From Candidula unifasciata (taxonomy: Eukaryota; Mollusca; Gastropoda; Stylommatophora; Geomitridae), in the NCBI GenBank assembly GCA_905116865.2, contig CAJHNH020007557.1, forward strand, positions 1 to 64,000: a stretch of DNA of 64,000 nt. Direction: 5' to 3'. A program made the position numbers and the translations under genes. Below the pieces are notes generated by a model, which was not told the DNA's origin, made no database searches, and saw only the letters and a list, made by a program, of their open reading frames with translations. This document shows, one piece after another, positions 47,206 to 59,539 of the stretch (position 1 is its first letter; every line of letters begins with the position of its first letter).

Positions 47206-49160
47206 TTTATTCAGTTTAGCGAACATAACCTAGTCCAATTATAACATAAAGCTGGCCCTTCGGGGACGTGACGAGTTTTAATTTTTTTTTCTCCAGCAAA
47301 GCACCTACCTAACTACGAACCCATGTGTTGTATGGTTCCTTGCCCGGTCCGAACTTCAGGTTTATTCGTAGCCGTCGCGCGTCCCAATATAACCTCGTGG
47401 TTGAAAGAAGCTTACCTGGATTGGTAAAAGTATGATTCTCGTCCGTAAGGTGTTCGTCCCGAGGACTAAAATCCTGGAGGGAACAAACTATAATCGACCT
47501 GCCAAGTGCGCCCCCTTACTCGTAGTTTTTAAAAGGAGTACACAATTATAGGGAAGAGAAAAGGTTGGTAAGAAACAACAAATAGTTTATGTTAGCTTTA
47601 CAAAATCGATCACAATAAACAAACAAAGGACGTTTCGGCGGTTAGCCTTCATCGGCACATAAAGAACAACACAGTACACATGCACAAATATGCTCTAACT
47701 ATGAAATGACTACATAGGACTCTAATGTATAAAATAAATGATACTCATCTATGTCCCTGGCGAAAAAACTTCGTACAATGAAATGACGTCAGCCTATATA
47801 TCTCCAACGCGCGGGTGGGAGCGAAAAAAGGGGCGGGTTAGAAGCAAACAGCGTACACTGAGTGTCTAAGGAGGGAGGGAGGGGTTGGCCTATAGGCCGT
47901 AACTGGGGTTGGGTTGTGGGGATGACATTAGTCCATCCGTATGTAATAAAAGTGGTGCCTGTGCTTGCAAACAAATATCAGCAGACAGACAGACAAATAG
48001 ACGTAATGATGGCTATACTCGTGGATGGATGGATCGGCTGATAGATGAAATCAGGTAAAGACAAGGGTCTCAAGGCACGATGCTTCTCACTTACTGTCAG
48101 CTATGAAATAGAGACAGTAAGGGTGATTGTTATACAAAGTATCAGTCGAAACTAGCGCAGAACTGGTTAAAAAACAGAATGTAAGGGAGCCATGGAAAAA
48201 GAGCTAGGGTGGATGGTGAGGTGAGTGGGCGAGTAGGTGGTGAGATAGATGGGTGGGTAGATGAGTGGATGGGTAAAGGATAGCTATATTGGTGGATGAA
48301 TGGAATTGCTAATATATAGAATCGGCTGCAGGTGACCCTGGCTGGTGATGTCATTACGGGTGCCCCTGTTATGATGTATTAGGAGGTTGAACGGGGTATC
48401 TCTCTTGTTGGTCTGCAGTCTAGAGTGAGAATTGTGTTTAAATTATCTCACGGTGGTAAAGTAAACGTTTAGCAACAATACGGAGGGGATAAACTGGTTG
48501 ATCGATCAATCGAACCCTTGATATAAGAATTTCCCCCAGCGGTCATGACTTCATATTGTCATGTAACCGTCGAGGGCCCCAGTGTAACCTTCAGGGGACC
48601 ACAGTGTATCCGTCATGGGTGAACCTGGGTTGTGGGATTTGTACCTGCTTGATTCTTATCTTTGAGGCCTTAATCCTGCAGACTGATATCCTCAAGATGA
48701 CAATTTACTTATAAATAGCCCTTAAAACTAGGGAGAGGGGGATCGGACTCTGTTGACCCATTAAGTCAAGCTTTTTGGCCGGAAAGAATAAAAGAATAAC
48801 TAAAAAACGACAGCGAAATTTATAGGACAGACAAAATTGCTGATATAGAGAACAGGCGAACGGAAGAAGACTTCTGCCATAATCTGTCACCATGTGCCCA
48901 CGATAGGAGAAACTTGCTACTTGTTCTAACATCTCTTCGTTTACTGTGATATGTGCTGTCTTTTGTATTGTTAATTACCACCCCCCCCCCCCCCCCCCTC
49001 CCCCAATGTTAACCTTTTCACAGGGGCGCTGCGAAATATTCGAAGATACACGAGTTTTACTTTTTTTTTAAAAATCTTTTTTAAAATCCGAATAGTGATT
49101 CTTTTACATAGGTTAGGGCGCTGTGGGAAAATTTTTAATGAAAAAGGCACCGCGACAAAG
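47206..49160. other. Intergenic region, partly element-like
   Basis: At 47560-47700 the minus strand reads GATGAAGGCTAACCGCCGAA, a motif seen in many Penelope-like elements, but no reverse transcriptase is nearby. 48180-48300 is a loose GGATG/GGTGG tandem, and 48978-49000 is a poly-C run. Nothing coding could be supported. Confidence 0.4.
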
Positions 49161-49164
49161 AAAA

Positions 49165-49450
49165 GTTTGGAAAACACTGGTCTTAACAATACCCTGCACG
49201 CCACCTGTTGACTTGATCGCTAGGTCTTGTAACTTGTAACTCTTGCTCGCTTTCTGCTGGTAGCTCTGTGTCATCAGCATGTCTCAGTCTGTTTATTGTT
49301 CTTCCATTAATATTCAGTCCAGGCAATTCTTCAACTTGTTTTACAATATTTTCTGTATGCAAGTTGAAAAAGCTTGGGGATGACACATTCCTGTCGTATT
49401 CCTCTTGTCATCTCTGTAGTGAGACGATATTGTAACCAACTTTTGACTTT
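49165..49450 (-). pseudogene. LINE reverse transcriptase core fragment
   Basis: The minus strand reads SPSFFNLHTENIVKQ, ELPGLNINGRTINRLRH and ADDTELPAESEQELQ: the SPxLFN and (Y)ADD motifs of an RT, with Tyr replaced by His. Only about 80 codons survive. Confidence 0.75.
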
Positions 49451-49824
49451 TGCTTTTTGTTTCCAGCCCCTGGCTGTTGTGTTGTTTTTCTAGGCAGATT
49501 TACGTCCAAAAGTTTGCCATAGCTTCTAGACAGTCGGCTTTCTTGATACGACTGTCGAAACCAAAGCAGGGCGCATGGCCCGCAGCTGGGATCGAATCCG
49601 GCATTACGAAGCGTTTCCAGTACAGGTTACTAATAATTCTGATATCTTTTCCATCTAATTGTGTATCCCAGAGGCTGGCTTCTGTTTTTGTTCACTGGTT
49701 GACAGTTCTATTTGTTCGTCAATCTGGACTCTGGCTTTGTACCTGGGCCAACGTTGTGCGTGTACATCCGTTTTACTGGCTAATTTGTGTGCAGTTTATT
49801 GTTTCTTCCCTTCTTTCTTCGAAA

Positions 49825-50548
49825 GGAGAGGAGTGGGTCAAAGAGTCTGAGCAAGTTTCAGACTTGTGTAGGGCTCTTATCACATTAGGCCGTGAGTGCA
49901 GGGACTGGCCAGCTGGTGCTGCCGAGTTAGAGGATAAACAAATGAATCATTCCGATTTGCGCCTGGGGGATGTGATTATCTACACAGATGGCTCTGTACT
50001 GAGAAGCAGACGAAGTGCATGGGTGTTCACAGCAAAAGCAAATGGACGTAGCTTAGTGCAACAAAGTATAGCATATGATATCACAACGTCTAGTATGAGA
50101 ATGGAGGTGGAGGCATGAGAAAGGTGGGGACAGGCATACTCCGTGCAGAGTGGCAAGCATCACTTCATAGGTCCTAGGTAGTTAGCATCCTTTGGTTATT
50201 TTCTCCACGGCATGCCAGCGTGTTAAAAAAAAAAAAAAAAGAACATGCATGTAGACTGGCTGGTTTTGCACCACTTGGTATGTCAAACTAGACGTTGTGA
50301 GGTTCCTTTGGGAGCGAGTGAACAGTGCAGAGGCACAAATGGATAATTATGGTCTGAGGAGAATGGTGGTGAGGGGAGTTAACAGGGGATCTGGCCGTTG
50401 CTCAACACTCAAGGAAAGGGCACGATGAATATACAAACAGTTACCGGTGCCATCGGAATCGGAACTCTACTACATTTGCTGCTGAAGATTGGGACAGAGC
50501 GCTTATGGGGTGCTCCATGTGCTATCATGTCAATTCTCGATTCAACGT
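49825..50548 (+). pseudogene. LINE-A fragment (RNase H start plus 3' end)
   Basis: The plus strand reads GEEWVKESEQVSDLCR, RECRDWPAGAAELE and VIIYTDGSVLRSRRSAW, which match the minus-strand copy at 17515-19313. A stop follows, then a deletion with a run of about 18 A, and the 3' end (GGTCTGAGGAGAATGGTG). Confidence 0.8.
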
Positions 50549-50549
50549 C

Positions 50550-51612
50550 CCCAATTATTATGAAAAGTAATGGCAAGATATGGAGTAAGCGAACACCTCA
50601 TCAAAGTGTGCAAAAGTTTATACAGGGATTGTAGAAGTGTAGTTAGAATAAATCAGGGAACATCTCATCCATTCACAGTAACATCGGGAGTAAGACAGGG
50701 GTGTGTCTTATCACCACTGCTGTTTATCACCTACATCGACTGTATTTGCAAGAATGCCAAGCCCATGAATGAAAATGTTAGTAAGATCAACGAATTACTC
50801 TTTGCAGATGACCAGGCCTTGATAGCAGATACAGCCATGAAATTGCAACATCTAACATCCATGAATGAAGAATGTAAAACAAATAATTTGAGAATCAACA
50901 CTGAAAAGACAGAAGTAATGTCAATAGAAAAAAAGAAGACAGATCTAAACATAGCAATAGAGTGCAAAGGCATTAAACAGGCATCGGAGTTTAAATGTCT
51001 GGGAACTACATTTACCGAAGATGGGAAATTGGATAAAGAAATTAACATTAGATGTTGGATAAAGAAATTAACATTAGATGCAATAAAGCAAACCAAGTAT
51101 TGGGACAGCTAGCCCCCCTCTTACAGCATAAGACAATCCCAATCAGCACAAAGAGACATCTTATTCAAAGCATATTTATTCCAACTCTGTGCTACCAGTG
51201 CCAGACATGGTCACTCACAACAAACCATTAAAAAAAAATTTGTAACCATGGAAATGAGATGTCTGAGAAGGGCTGTAGGAGTGACCATAAGAGATAAGAT
51301 CAGGAATAAAATCATAGGAGAAAAAGTCGGCACAGAACCAATTCTAAATTACATACGAAGACAGCAAGTGAAATGGTTTGCCCACATAGAGAGAATGCCT
51401 TGTGACACCATACCATACAAAGCATACATGGAAAGGGAAGAAGGACATAGAGCACGAGGTAGACCAAGAACAAGATGGAAGGATAACATCAGAGAAACTC
51501 TACAACAGCACGATGTGCCTATGGTCAAGGCGGCCAGAAGAACTAGAAACAGAACCTTATATCTCCCTCGACACCCACAGCGGTAAAAGAGGAAGTGAAG
51601 AAGAAGAAGAGA
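50550..51612 (+). pseudogene. LINE-B, RT C-terminal half to 3' end
   Basis: The plus strand reads an RT palm (TSGVRQGCVLSPLLFITYID, LLFADDQALIA), the EFKCLGTTFTEDGKLDKEI segment, an 18-bp duplication near 51050-51075 that breaks the frame, then RCLRRAVGVTIRDKIRN, QVKWFAHIERMP and RARGRPRTRWKDNI, to a stop and a GAAGAAGAAG tail. No RNase H is present, unlike LINE-A and LINE-E, so it is of an RTE/CR1/L2-like type. It begins directly after the LINE-A fragment. Confidence 0.85.
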
Positions 51613-51954
51613 CTCATTCACTTGGGTGCCACAGGATGGGATAACACATACAAGATGTGAGCACTGACCTGCGTCACTTCGATGATTCATGTAAAAACCT
51701 TTTTTTCACCTCTTGTTTTGTGATTGTGATTACTATAAAAAGAGACCATTTGATCCACACGATCACAGCCATTCATATGCATACTGTATGAGTGAATGGG
51801 ACTAGGTTTCTGAACCTTTCAACTCCCTTCCTGGCATTCCTCGAGTGTGGAATTTGCGTTTGTGGTCAGCAGGATGCAGGTTTTTAAATTTTTTTTTATC
51901 CATCTAGGAAATACAAGGGATGTTTCGCTCATTATTAACTAACCATATTGAAGT

Positions 51955-53050
51955 TCTAAAGATGGTTGGTTGTTGTTTTAGCTGCGGCAGTAATCCTTTG
52001 CAGTTTTTATTCATCTGCCAGTATAATTCAGTTTCTGGGATACAAGAAATTGTATGAGAGGGAGTGATGTATAAAATCTATCTGCAAACAGATGATGGTA
52101 GCTTGCAACACCCTGCAATAAGGTTGAAAATACTTTTACAGCATGAGTTGCTGTTCGATCAAGCTCAGGACTGTAGGCAGTTGTTGCTTCAAAGTAAATC
52201 TGCAGATTATAAACCTAGCCAGTGATTGAATCATAAAGACCAAATGTCTTTATTTGATACTTGTTAGGCTTGGCTGCATTATACTGTTTTGCATGAAACC
52301 TACCCTTGAAACCAATTACCATATCATCAACAGAAAGCTTTTCATATGGGTAAAATGCCGAATGAAACTGTGCTATTAGATTATTGACAAATGACTGTCT
52401 TTGTTTGGCCTTGTGCATTTGGTTCTGATGCATGCAGCATTGACTGGTAAACAAGCAATAACTTAGTTCTTGGAAACATTACCTTGAACCATGGTGTGAA
52501 TTTGTGGTTCGCTGTAGACCAATAATCTTTGATGTCATGTTTTGGTGTAATTCCCATTGCTATCACTACACTGAGAAACTGGGGAAAAAAATTTCATCTG
52601 GCCACTGGCTGCCAATCAGACAATGTAGAATTTTTTCTCAATGGCATAGTTTTCTTTATTTCTACTGCATAAAGATTTATATTTTCAACAAGACTGTCAG
52701 TGACATCAATTGTTAGCACTGTGAATAAGCAGTTCAGTGGTGTTGAATTTTCATTCAATGGTGCCTGAATTCCAGACACAGCTGATCGATACAGGGATGA
52801 TCTGATCAAAACATTTTCTTCTACTTCATCCCAACCCATATCTTCAGCAACAGATACTGCACGTGCATTATCATTATTTATAAGGTCAACACTATTTTTG
52901 TCACTATCTGGCTCATATTCATCAACGACAGCAGCAGTGTGGGCAGTTCTATGGGCTGTATTATTGTTCTGGTTTCCCTTACCATTTGGTGACAGCAGAA
53001 GTATGGGCAGTTCTATGGGCTGTATTATTGTTCTGGTTTCCCTTACCATT
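51955..53050 (-). pseudogene. piggyBac (PGBD-type) transposase relic
   Basis: The minus strand carries, in two or more frames, an N-terminal acidic part, LFTVLTIDVTDSLVENINLY, AMGITPKHDIKDYWST, FYPYEKLSVDDMVIGFKGRF, KQYNAAKPNKYQIKTFGLYD and LFADRFYTSLPLIQFLVSQK, then NKNCKGLLP after a frameshift. This order is that of a DDE_Tnp_1_7 (piggyBac) transposase. The first catalytic Asp region (SVDDM) and the DRFYTS region are present. The N-terminal region merges with a 64-bp minisatellite. Confidence 0.82.
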
Positions 53051-53440
53051 TGGTGACAGCAGAAGTATGGGCAGTTCTATGGGCTGTATTACTGTTCTGG
53101 TTTCCCTTACCATTTGGTGACAGCAGAAGTATGGGCAGTTCTATGGGCTGTATTATTGTTCTGGTTTCCCTTACCATTTGGTGACAGCAGAAGTATGGGC
53201 AGTTCTATGGGCTGTATTACTGTTCTGGTTTCCCTTACCATTTGGTGACAGCAGAAGTATGGGCAGTTCTATGGGCTGTATTACTGTTCTGGTTTCCCTT
53301 ACCATTTGGTGACAGCAGAAGTATGGGCAGTTCTATGGGCTGTATTATTGTTCTGGTTTCCCTTACCATTTGGTGACAGCAGAAGTATGGGCAGTTCCAT
53401 GGGCTGTATTATTGTTCTGGTTTCCCTTACCATTTGGTCT
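52930..53440. repeat. 64-bp minisatellite, about eight copies
   Basis: TTACCATTTGGTGACAGCAG recurs at 52979, 53043, 53107, 53171, 53235, 53299 and 53363, exactly 64 bases apart, and a last TTACCATTTGGT at 53427. Copies are nearly identical. It overlaps the N-terminal end of the piggyBac relic; 64 is not a multiple of three, so each copy shifts the frame. Confidence 0.95.
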
Positions 53441-53509
53441 CGCATGTTTTGCAACAAGTGGCTGATATTCACGATCGTCATCATCTACATCATTGTTGGA
53501 TAATTCTGA

Positions 53510-54310
53510 TGTTTTTATATTATCTCACACAATAAAGAATTTTTAATTAAAATGAAAAATACTCTCATAAATTGGATAATGTTTTTATATTATCTCACAC
53601 AATTAAGACTGACTGTTTTTATTATTATCTCAAAAAAAAATGCATAATGGTTTTAAAAAAAAATATGTTTTCTTATACTTTCCCAAACTATCCAAACATA
53701 ATGTTTGGTTCCATATCTTCTCATATGATGAATAATGTTCTGATATTATCTCACATAATGAAGAATGTTTTTATATCATATAATAAAGACGGTTTTAATA
53801 TTATCTCACATGATAAAGAAAGTTTTTTAAAATACTATCTCATTCAATTAAGAATAGTTGTATATATCTCACTAAATGAAGAAAAACAATGAAAAATGTT
53901 TTTATATTATCTCACCCACTGAAGAATATGTATATATTATCTCACTCAGTGAAGAATATTTGTTTATAATCTCACTTAATGAGGAATGTTTTATATTATC
54001 TAACTCAAGCAACGAACCAACAATCTGCATACAAAAAAGCCACTTAGGTCAAATAGATGTGTTAGCAACAGTCAGGTTCTGGAACAAGACTAAAGTCCAC
54101 AGGTGGACAAACTACCAGAACTTTCCACCGGAGTTGCAGTCATACCATGAAAAATGTTTTTATATTATCTCACACAATAAAACATTTTAAAATGTTTTTT
54201 ATTTTGTAATGATCTTATTCAATGAAAGAAGAAGAATGTTTTTAATATTTTATAAAGCATAATTTTTTAATACTCTTATAACATCTTATATAATGAAGAA
54301 TGTTTACATG
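53510..54310. repeat. About 36-bp degenerate AT-rich tandem repeat
   Basis: Units on GAATGTTTTTATATTATCTC and ACACAATAAA, with a SINE-B fragment inserted at 54000-54140. Confidence 0.75.
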
Positions 54311-54779
54311 ATCAATCAGTGATGATGGTTTCTCTTTATTTTACATTACTATAACAATGCCTCACATTAAAAAAACCTATCTGCAATTATCTCATCTCTT
54401 ATCTCACTACAGCTGATGTTTGCAGATACAATCAGACAATCATCGGTAACAATCATGAACAATAAAGACATGTTCACTGTTTATAACAGAGAGATGTGAT
54501 ACACTAACACGACACAATTAAAGAGAGAAAAAACCATCAACCAAAGAAAAACTCACCAACATTGGTGATCATACAAAAAAAAAAAATAATCTAAATGTAA
54601 CAACTGGCACCACAGTCCATGGAAACTTTCATTTAAAAAGCAACCTCTGACAAAAGCCAGCCACAGAAAAGAAGTTTCCAAAAGAAGGCAAGGTTTCCCC
54701 ACAGATTTCTCCTGTACACACACACATACACTGATAAATTAATGAGATATTAACTGTAGCTGAAACTACCATATTTTTT

Positions 54780-55060
54780 CCAGAGATCACTCCAGAATGA
54801 GGATTAAAGAGTTATCTCCCAAGATCATTGCAGAATGAGAAACATAGACCACTCCAGAGATCATTCCAGAATGTGGAACATACAGAGACCTCTCCAGGGA
54901 TCACTCTAGAATGAGAAACATATACAGATCTTTGAAGAGACAATTCCAGAATAAAGAACATACAAAGACATCTCCAGGTATCACTCAACAATAAGGAACA
55001 TAAAAAGATCTCACCAGAATGAGGAAATATACAGAAATAACCCCAGAAAGAGGAACCCAC
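54780..55060. repeat. About 42-bp degenerate tandem repeat
   Basis: Units on AGATCACTCCAGAATGAGGA and ACATACAGAGACCTCTCC, about seven copies. Confidence 0.75.
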
Positions 55061-55719
55061 CTGAGAGTACATAATAAAAACAACATGTATATCAAACTGC
55101 AACACGACCTTCTGAAGGCTAACAAAGTGCGGAACTTGTCTCTAAAGAAAACAACAAGACGTTGGTTCACATGAGCATTATTACATTAAAATATAACAGC
55201 AGACAGCGGTGTTTTTGAACATTTTCTTTCCTAGAAAGTTTTTATTTTAACCTTTTCATTCTAAAATTGTTAAAATTTGGGAGCAACAATCTACTAGAAC
55301 ATCACAGAAACAAGCTTCCTACATTCAACCAACAGTTGCGATGCAAAGGGTCAGTCGCTCCCAATTAGATATAACCTGAAGACCCATCTTCTTTTCAAAT
55401 GCCTGCCACAGACCCCCAATATTTTTAGTCATGTGCAGTTAAAAAAAAAACACCAATCTACATTAGAATTAAAAAAAAAAAAAAGGCTACAGGTAGGGTT
55501 CTTATTTCTAAATAATTTCATTGATCCCTTAGCCTTGTTGTCGAGAGAAAGCTGTTTTTCCGAAACTCAAAGGGTTTCGGATGATTTTTAGTATTTTTTT
55601 GTCCCCAGTCTTTCTTGTAGGCATTATAGTGAACAAACAATACAGGAATAGTTGATCTGCTGACACAGGAGACAACAGATGTGTACAGTTGGTGACCTGC
55701 ACTTCAACAACAGAAGTTT

Positions 55720-56085
55720 CTACGTAGCCAGTCTTTACTTCAGTAATGACAAGATTAGTGGCCATAAATTTGTAGGTGGTCAGTCTTTACTTCAGTAACT
55801 GACAAGATTAGTGGCCATAAATTTGTAGGTGGTCAGTCTTTACTTCAGTAACTGACAAGATTAGTGGCCATACATTTCTGGGTGGTCAGTCTTTACTTCA
55901 GTAACTGACAAGATTAGTGGCCATACATTTCTGGGTGGCCAGTCTTTACTTCAGTAACTGACAAGATTAGTGGCCATACATTTCTAGGTGGTCAGTCTTT
56001 ACTTCAGTAACTGACAAGATTAGTGGCCATACATTTCTAGGTGGTCAGTCTTTATACTTCAGTAACTGACAAGATTAGTGGCTAC
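55720..56085. repeat. 53-bp minisatellite, about seven copies
   Basis: Unit GTCTTTACTTCAGTAACTGA, CAAGATTAGTGGCCATAC, ATTTCTAGGTGGTCA. GTCTTTAC starts at 55731, 55783 and 55836. Confidence 0.92.
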
Positions 56086-56340
56086 TAGTCTGTTTTTTGC
56101 TCCTGTAAGAAACGGGCAGTCAGTGACCCACAAATTTAAGGCAGACACCTTTTCCAAGATGGTAGTAAGTATACAGGAACTATTTTCTCAAACTAAACAA
56201 AAATCAAGACAGGCGAGTATGGAATTACACAGAGAAACATAAAACTAACAAAACTGAGATACTACTGGATACAGAGAGTTGGATTCTTCAACACCTTGCA
56301 GCACTTGGAAAATATAGTTTTGTCAGCTAAAGTTATGAGC

Positions 56341-56346
56341 TTTATT
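56341..56346 (-). terminator. Possible poly(A) signal of the RING ligase gene
   Basis: AATAAA on the minus strand lies about 800 bases after the stop codon. If it is used, the 3' UTR would include the 18-bp minisatellite at 56772-56970. Unconfirmed. Confidence 0.25.
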
Positions 56347-56771
56347 GTGTATTTTTATAGCACTCTGGACACATTCACAGGTGCTCAGACTCCCCCTTCG
56401 ACTTATACATCAGCATTCCGCAGTTAATAGTGCCAGTCCTATGAAGTTTAAAGTTTCAGCATCAAGTATCACAAGTGTGGTCTAAAAGTGTAGAACATTA
56501 CATAATAAAATCTCCAGTTGGGGGAAATCAACTTGTTTCCTTCAGTGCTAGTTCTCTACAGCTCGATGCCTGCAGCTGCAACTTCCTATTGCTCAAGATC
56601 CCTGGTGATCGGCTAAGCTTTCTGTGGGGAGACTCAGGTGTAAGGCATGGATTTTTTTTCTCTTCGGGGCAAAATAAAAATCACTGTACAAGCACATGCA
56701 CTAGCCACGCTGCCTTAAATCCTCAGACCGATGGACCCTCTCCCCCACCATGCTACCCAAATAAGGGCAAA

Positions 56772-56970
56772 GTACAGGCAGTAAAGACAGTACAGGCAGT
56801 AAAGACAGTACAGGCAGTAAAGACAGTACAGGCAGTAAAGACAGTTCAGGCAGTAAAGACAGTTCAGGCAGTAAAGACAGTACAGGCAGTAAAGACAGTA
56901 CAGGCAGTAAAGACAGTACAGGCAGTAAAGACAGTACAGGCAGTAAAGACAGTACAGGCAGTAAAGACAG
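56772..56970. repeat. 18-bp minisatellite, 11 copies
   Basis: Unit GTACAGGCAGTAAAGACA, nearly perfect, with two GTTCAGG variants. It is followed by a T-run. The open frame QAVKTV across it is an artefact. Confidence 0.95.
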
Positions 56971-57138
56971 TTTTTTTTTTTTTAGATCCCCTTAAATCTT
57001 CAGGGAGATGATACAGCTCCAGTCCCCCACAGCTTCAATTCCCTGAATCTTCTAGTTCCCTGCAGCACAAGATTCATGCATCTTCAGTTCCCCTTTAGCT
57101 CTGGCTCCCTGCAGCTCCGGTTCCCTGCTGATATAAAA

Positions 57139-57228
57139 TTACTTGAGAACAGGGAAGTCATCAGGTAGGAGAGCATGAGATCGACAGTTCGGGCAGCTTC
57201 GGTCATTTGTCAGCCATTTTTGGACACA
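57139..57228 (-). CDS. RING ligase last exon, second half of RING-H2 finger
   Basis: The exon is 90 nt with acceptor TTGTTCATTCACAG. It codes for CVQKWLTNDRSCPNCRSHA and LLPDDFPVLK, then TAA at 57141-57139. It supplies the last three zinc ligands. A longer open frame runs upstream into a 19-bp minisatellite in the intron and is not coding. Confidence 0.85.
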   Translation of the reverse strand, partial: CVQKWLTNDRSCPNCRSHALLPDDFPVLK

Positions 57229-58978
57229 CTGTGAATGAACAAAGAACAATTTCCTGCATAAGTAAATACACTCGACTGCCAAATCTACACACATCTTCCA
57301 AAGATACACACATCTTCCAAAGATACACACATCTTCCAAATCTACACACATCTTCCAAATCTACACACATCTTCCAAATCTACACACATCTTCCAAATCT
57401 ACACACATCTTCCAAATCTACACACATCTTCCAAAGATACACACAGGTGAGCAGGCACATGCAGCACATATGTGCTTTCTTTCTCTCAGAAACCCACCTA
57501 CACCCATCTCATCTCATCTTGATCCTCTGGTATCTTGCTGTGTCGAGGTGAAGTATAATTTATGAGAAAGAGCCTATTTGTGTGCTTCGTAAATGAGGAT
57601 TCTCAAGACCTCTTGATCAATGAAGGCTAAATAGAGTGTTTTGTTTAATGCAATTGATTTCTCTATATTTTGTCTGATAGCAAAGATGGCACCTGAGCAT
57701 ACCATGCTTTCCCTAAAACAACCCCCCCCCCCCCCCCCCCCCCCCCAATAATTATATACATGTAGGCATGCCGTACATACAACTAAAGGGTCCCTCAGTC
57801 AATCATTCATCATGTCCTTTACATAACATTGCTGTCTTCACAGCAGCCTGAAAGTCTATCTTTCTCCAGCCCTATGTGCTTTCATTGCCATTTCCTCTTC
57901 AATGCATTTCAAGAGAGGATGCAGCATATTAGCTAGTTCTTGATGTTCAGGTTACGCAGGATGTCCACGTTTTTCTTCTGTGGTCCATGGTATTCTAAGA
58001 ATACTTCTCCGATTCTGGATACAAAATAACAGATGCTGCCAGATGTGAAAATTAAAATTAAAAAGAAATCAAAATTAAATTTAAAAAAGGATAAAGAATG
58101 ACCTAATATTTTCAACAAATAAGAAAAAGACAAGTAAAATATTTCAGCCACAATAAAACATCATTCTAATAAACAAACACAAACATATTCACTCACGGCT
58201 TCATGAAACTTATGTCCACAAGATAAGATCAAGGCTTCTCTAGGCTCGACTCGATACTGGCATATACTACAGACCAGGTCATAATCCCATATGGAGTTCG
58301 ACAGATGTTCATCTGGGTGGAAATCATCTATAATTGTTGCCAGATCCTGAGAAAGATACCAACATTTAGTAACAACTATGATTCAATTGATTAGCTGATC
58401 AAACTGCTTAAATGCTGTGTAAGAAAAAAAATGTCTCTAAATAATATGAGACAACAATAACAGACAGGAAATAGTTCTAAAAACCCATTCCTACAATGAT
58501 GTACTTTGAAATGATAATATGTTTGTGTGTATATACAAATGTGTGTGGAGATAGGGAGAGAGAGAGAGTATGCACACTGGCAATCTCCAATTTTCAGTGA
58601 CATTTACCAAGATTACGTAAATAATATAATTTCAAAGCTGAAGTGACAGCAAAAAGAAGTTTTAGAAAAGAATAACAACTTACACATGCACGTTAAAAAG
58701 AGCCATAGACAATCTGATCCTTACATCTCTCACCACCACATCCACCTACAGACACACATTTTCTCTTACTCTATCCAGTGAGGAAAGGGGAAAAAAAAAG
58801 GAAACAATACAATGTTCATTCTGCACTCCTGCAAGGGAAACAATTATAGATTAGTATTACCTGCTCCTGGTCCAGAAACATGTCCAGGATTTCATTGGCC
58901 AATCTCTCAAAGGTCCAACCTGACAATGTGCCTCCGTTGTTTTTTCTCAAGGTGTCCACGATCTCCTGGATCTTGTTT
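57139..58978 (-). CDS. RING-H2 E3 ubiquitin ligase, DZIP3/TTC3-like, last three exons (5' part not found)
   Basis: Seen: three exons (58978-58861, 58346-58197, 57228-57139) join in phase to give 118 residues and a TAA stop. The order is a helical segment (IQEIVDTLRKNNGG, FERLANEILDMFLDQEQ), then a RING-H2 finger with ligand order CSIC, CGHKFH, C and CPNC (C3H2C3), then a short tail ALLPDDFPVLK. Family knowledge: DZIP3 and TTC3 end in such a RING followed by a short LLPEEFP-type tail; the finger recruits an E2 and the upstream TPR/helical region binds substrates. The product would act in cytoplasm or nucleus. The upstream exon must end in phase 2; none was found up to 64000, so the gene probably continues past the right edge. 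Family call is by recall, not search. Confidence 0.68.
57283..57446. repeat. 19-bp minisatellite, about eight copies
   Basis: Unit TCTACACACATCTTCCAAA with an AGATACACACA variant. It lies in the last intron of the RING ligase gene, about 55 bases upstream (on the minus strand) of its last exon. Confidence 0.92.
57447..58196. other. Intron of RING ligase gene
   Basis: Contains a poly-C run at 57721-57747. No further exon is seen and none is needed for phase. Confidence 0.55.
58197..58346 (-). CDS. RING ligase exon, first half of RING-H2 finger
   Basis: The exon is 150 nt, phase 0, with acceptor TATCTTTCTCAG and donor GTGAGT. It codes for an acidic lead (IIDDFHPDEHL), then CSIC and CGHKFHEA, which supplies zinc ligands one to five of the finger. 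Confidence 0.85.
58861..58978 (-). CDS. RING ligase exon, helical segment
   Basis: The exon is 118 nt with minus-strand acceptor GACTTCTCCAG and donor GTAATA. The first base completes a codon, then follow 39 codons of predicted helix with a GGTLSGWTFERL turn. It leaves in phase 0 and joins the next exon. Confidence 0.72.
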
Positions 58979-59539
58979 CTGGAGAAGTCAAATCACATAA
59001 CATGAACAAACAGGCACAGTCAGACCAATACACATGGCTAATGAAATCTTTTTCAAACCTAAACCTACCTGCAATCCTCACCCACCCTGAACCACAAGTT
59101 ACACCAGGGTAGGACCCAGTGAACCAACCTAGCCTTCCATATCTCTCAGCCATATCCACTCTGACTTCAAGAGAAGCACCCTCTAAATAGTCACCTTTTA
59201 ATACTTGCTTGTTGGGGGAAAGGGGAGGGGGAGGGGGGAGAGGCCAGTGGGTCTAGACTTTATAGTGTAAACCTAATGAGTTAGTATATCTTTGCGTAAC
59301 TTTCCTGGTCAGTCTTCAATGAACTCTGAGACAACTCAAGTAAAATACTCAAGTACCAAATGGCTGAAAGTAAGCTGCTATCAACATGAGTTTAAAATAT
59401 AAATGACTATCTGTTTATCATTTACAACTGTATAATATATATCATTTATATCCAAAGACTTAATAGAAAAGAAAAATCTTGAAAAATAAAAATTTCTTCT
59501 TTTGCTGTATTCGGCCTTGCGGTTTACAAATAGGTGGTA

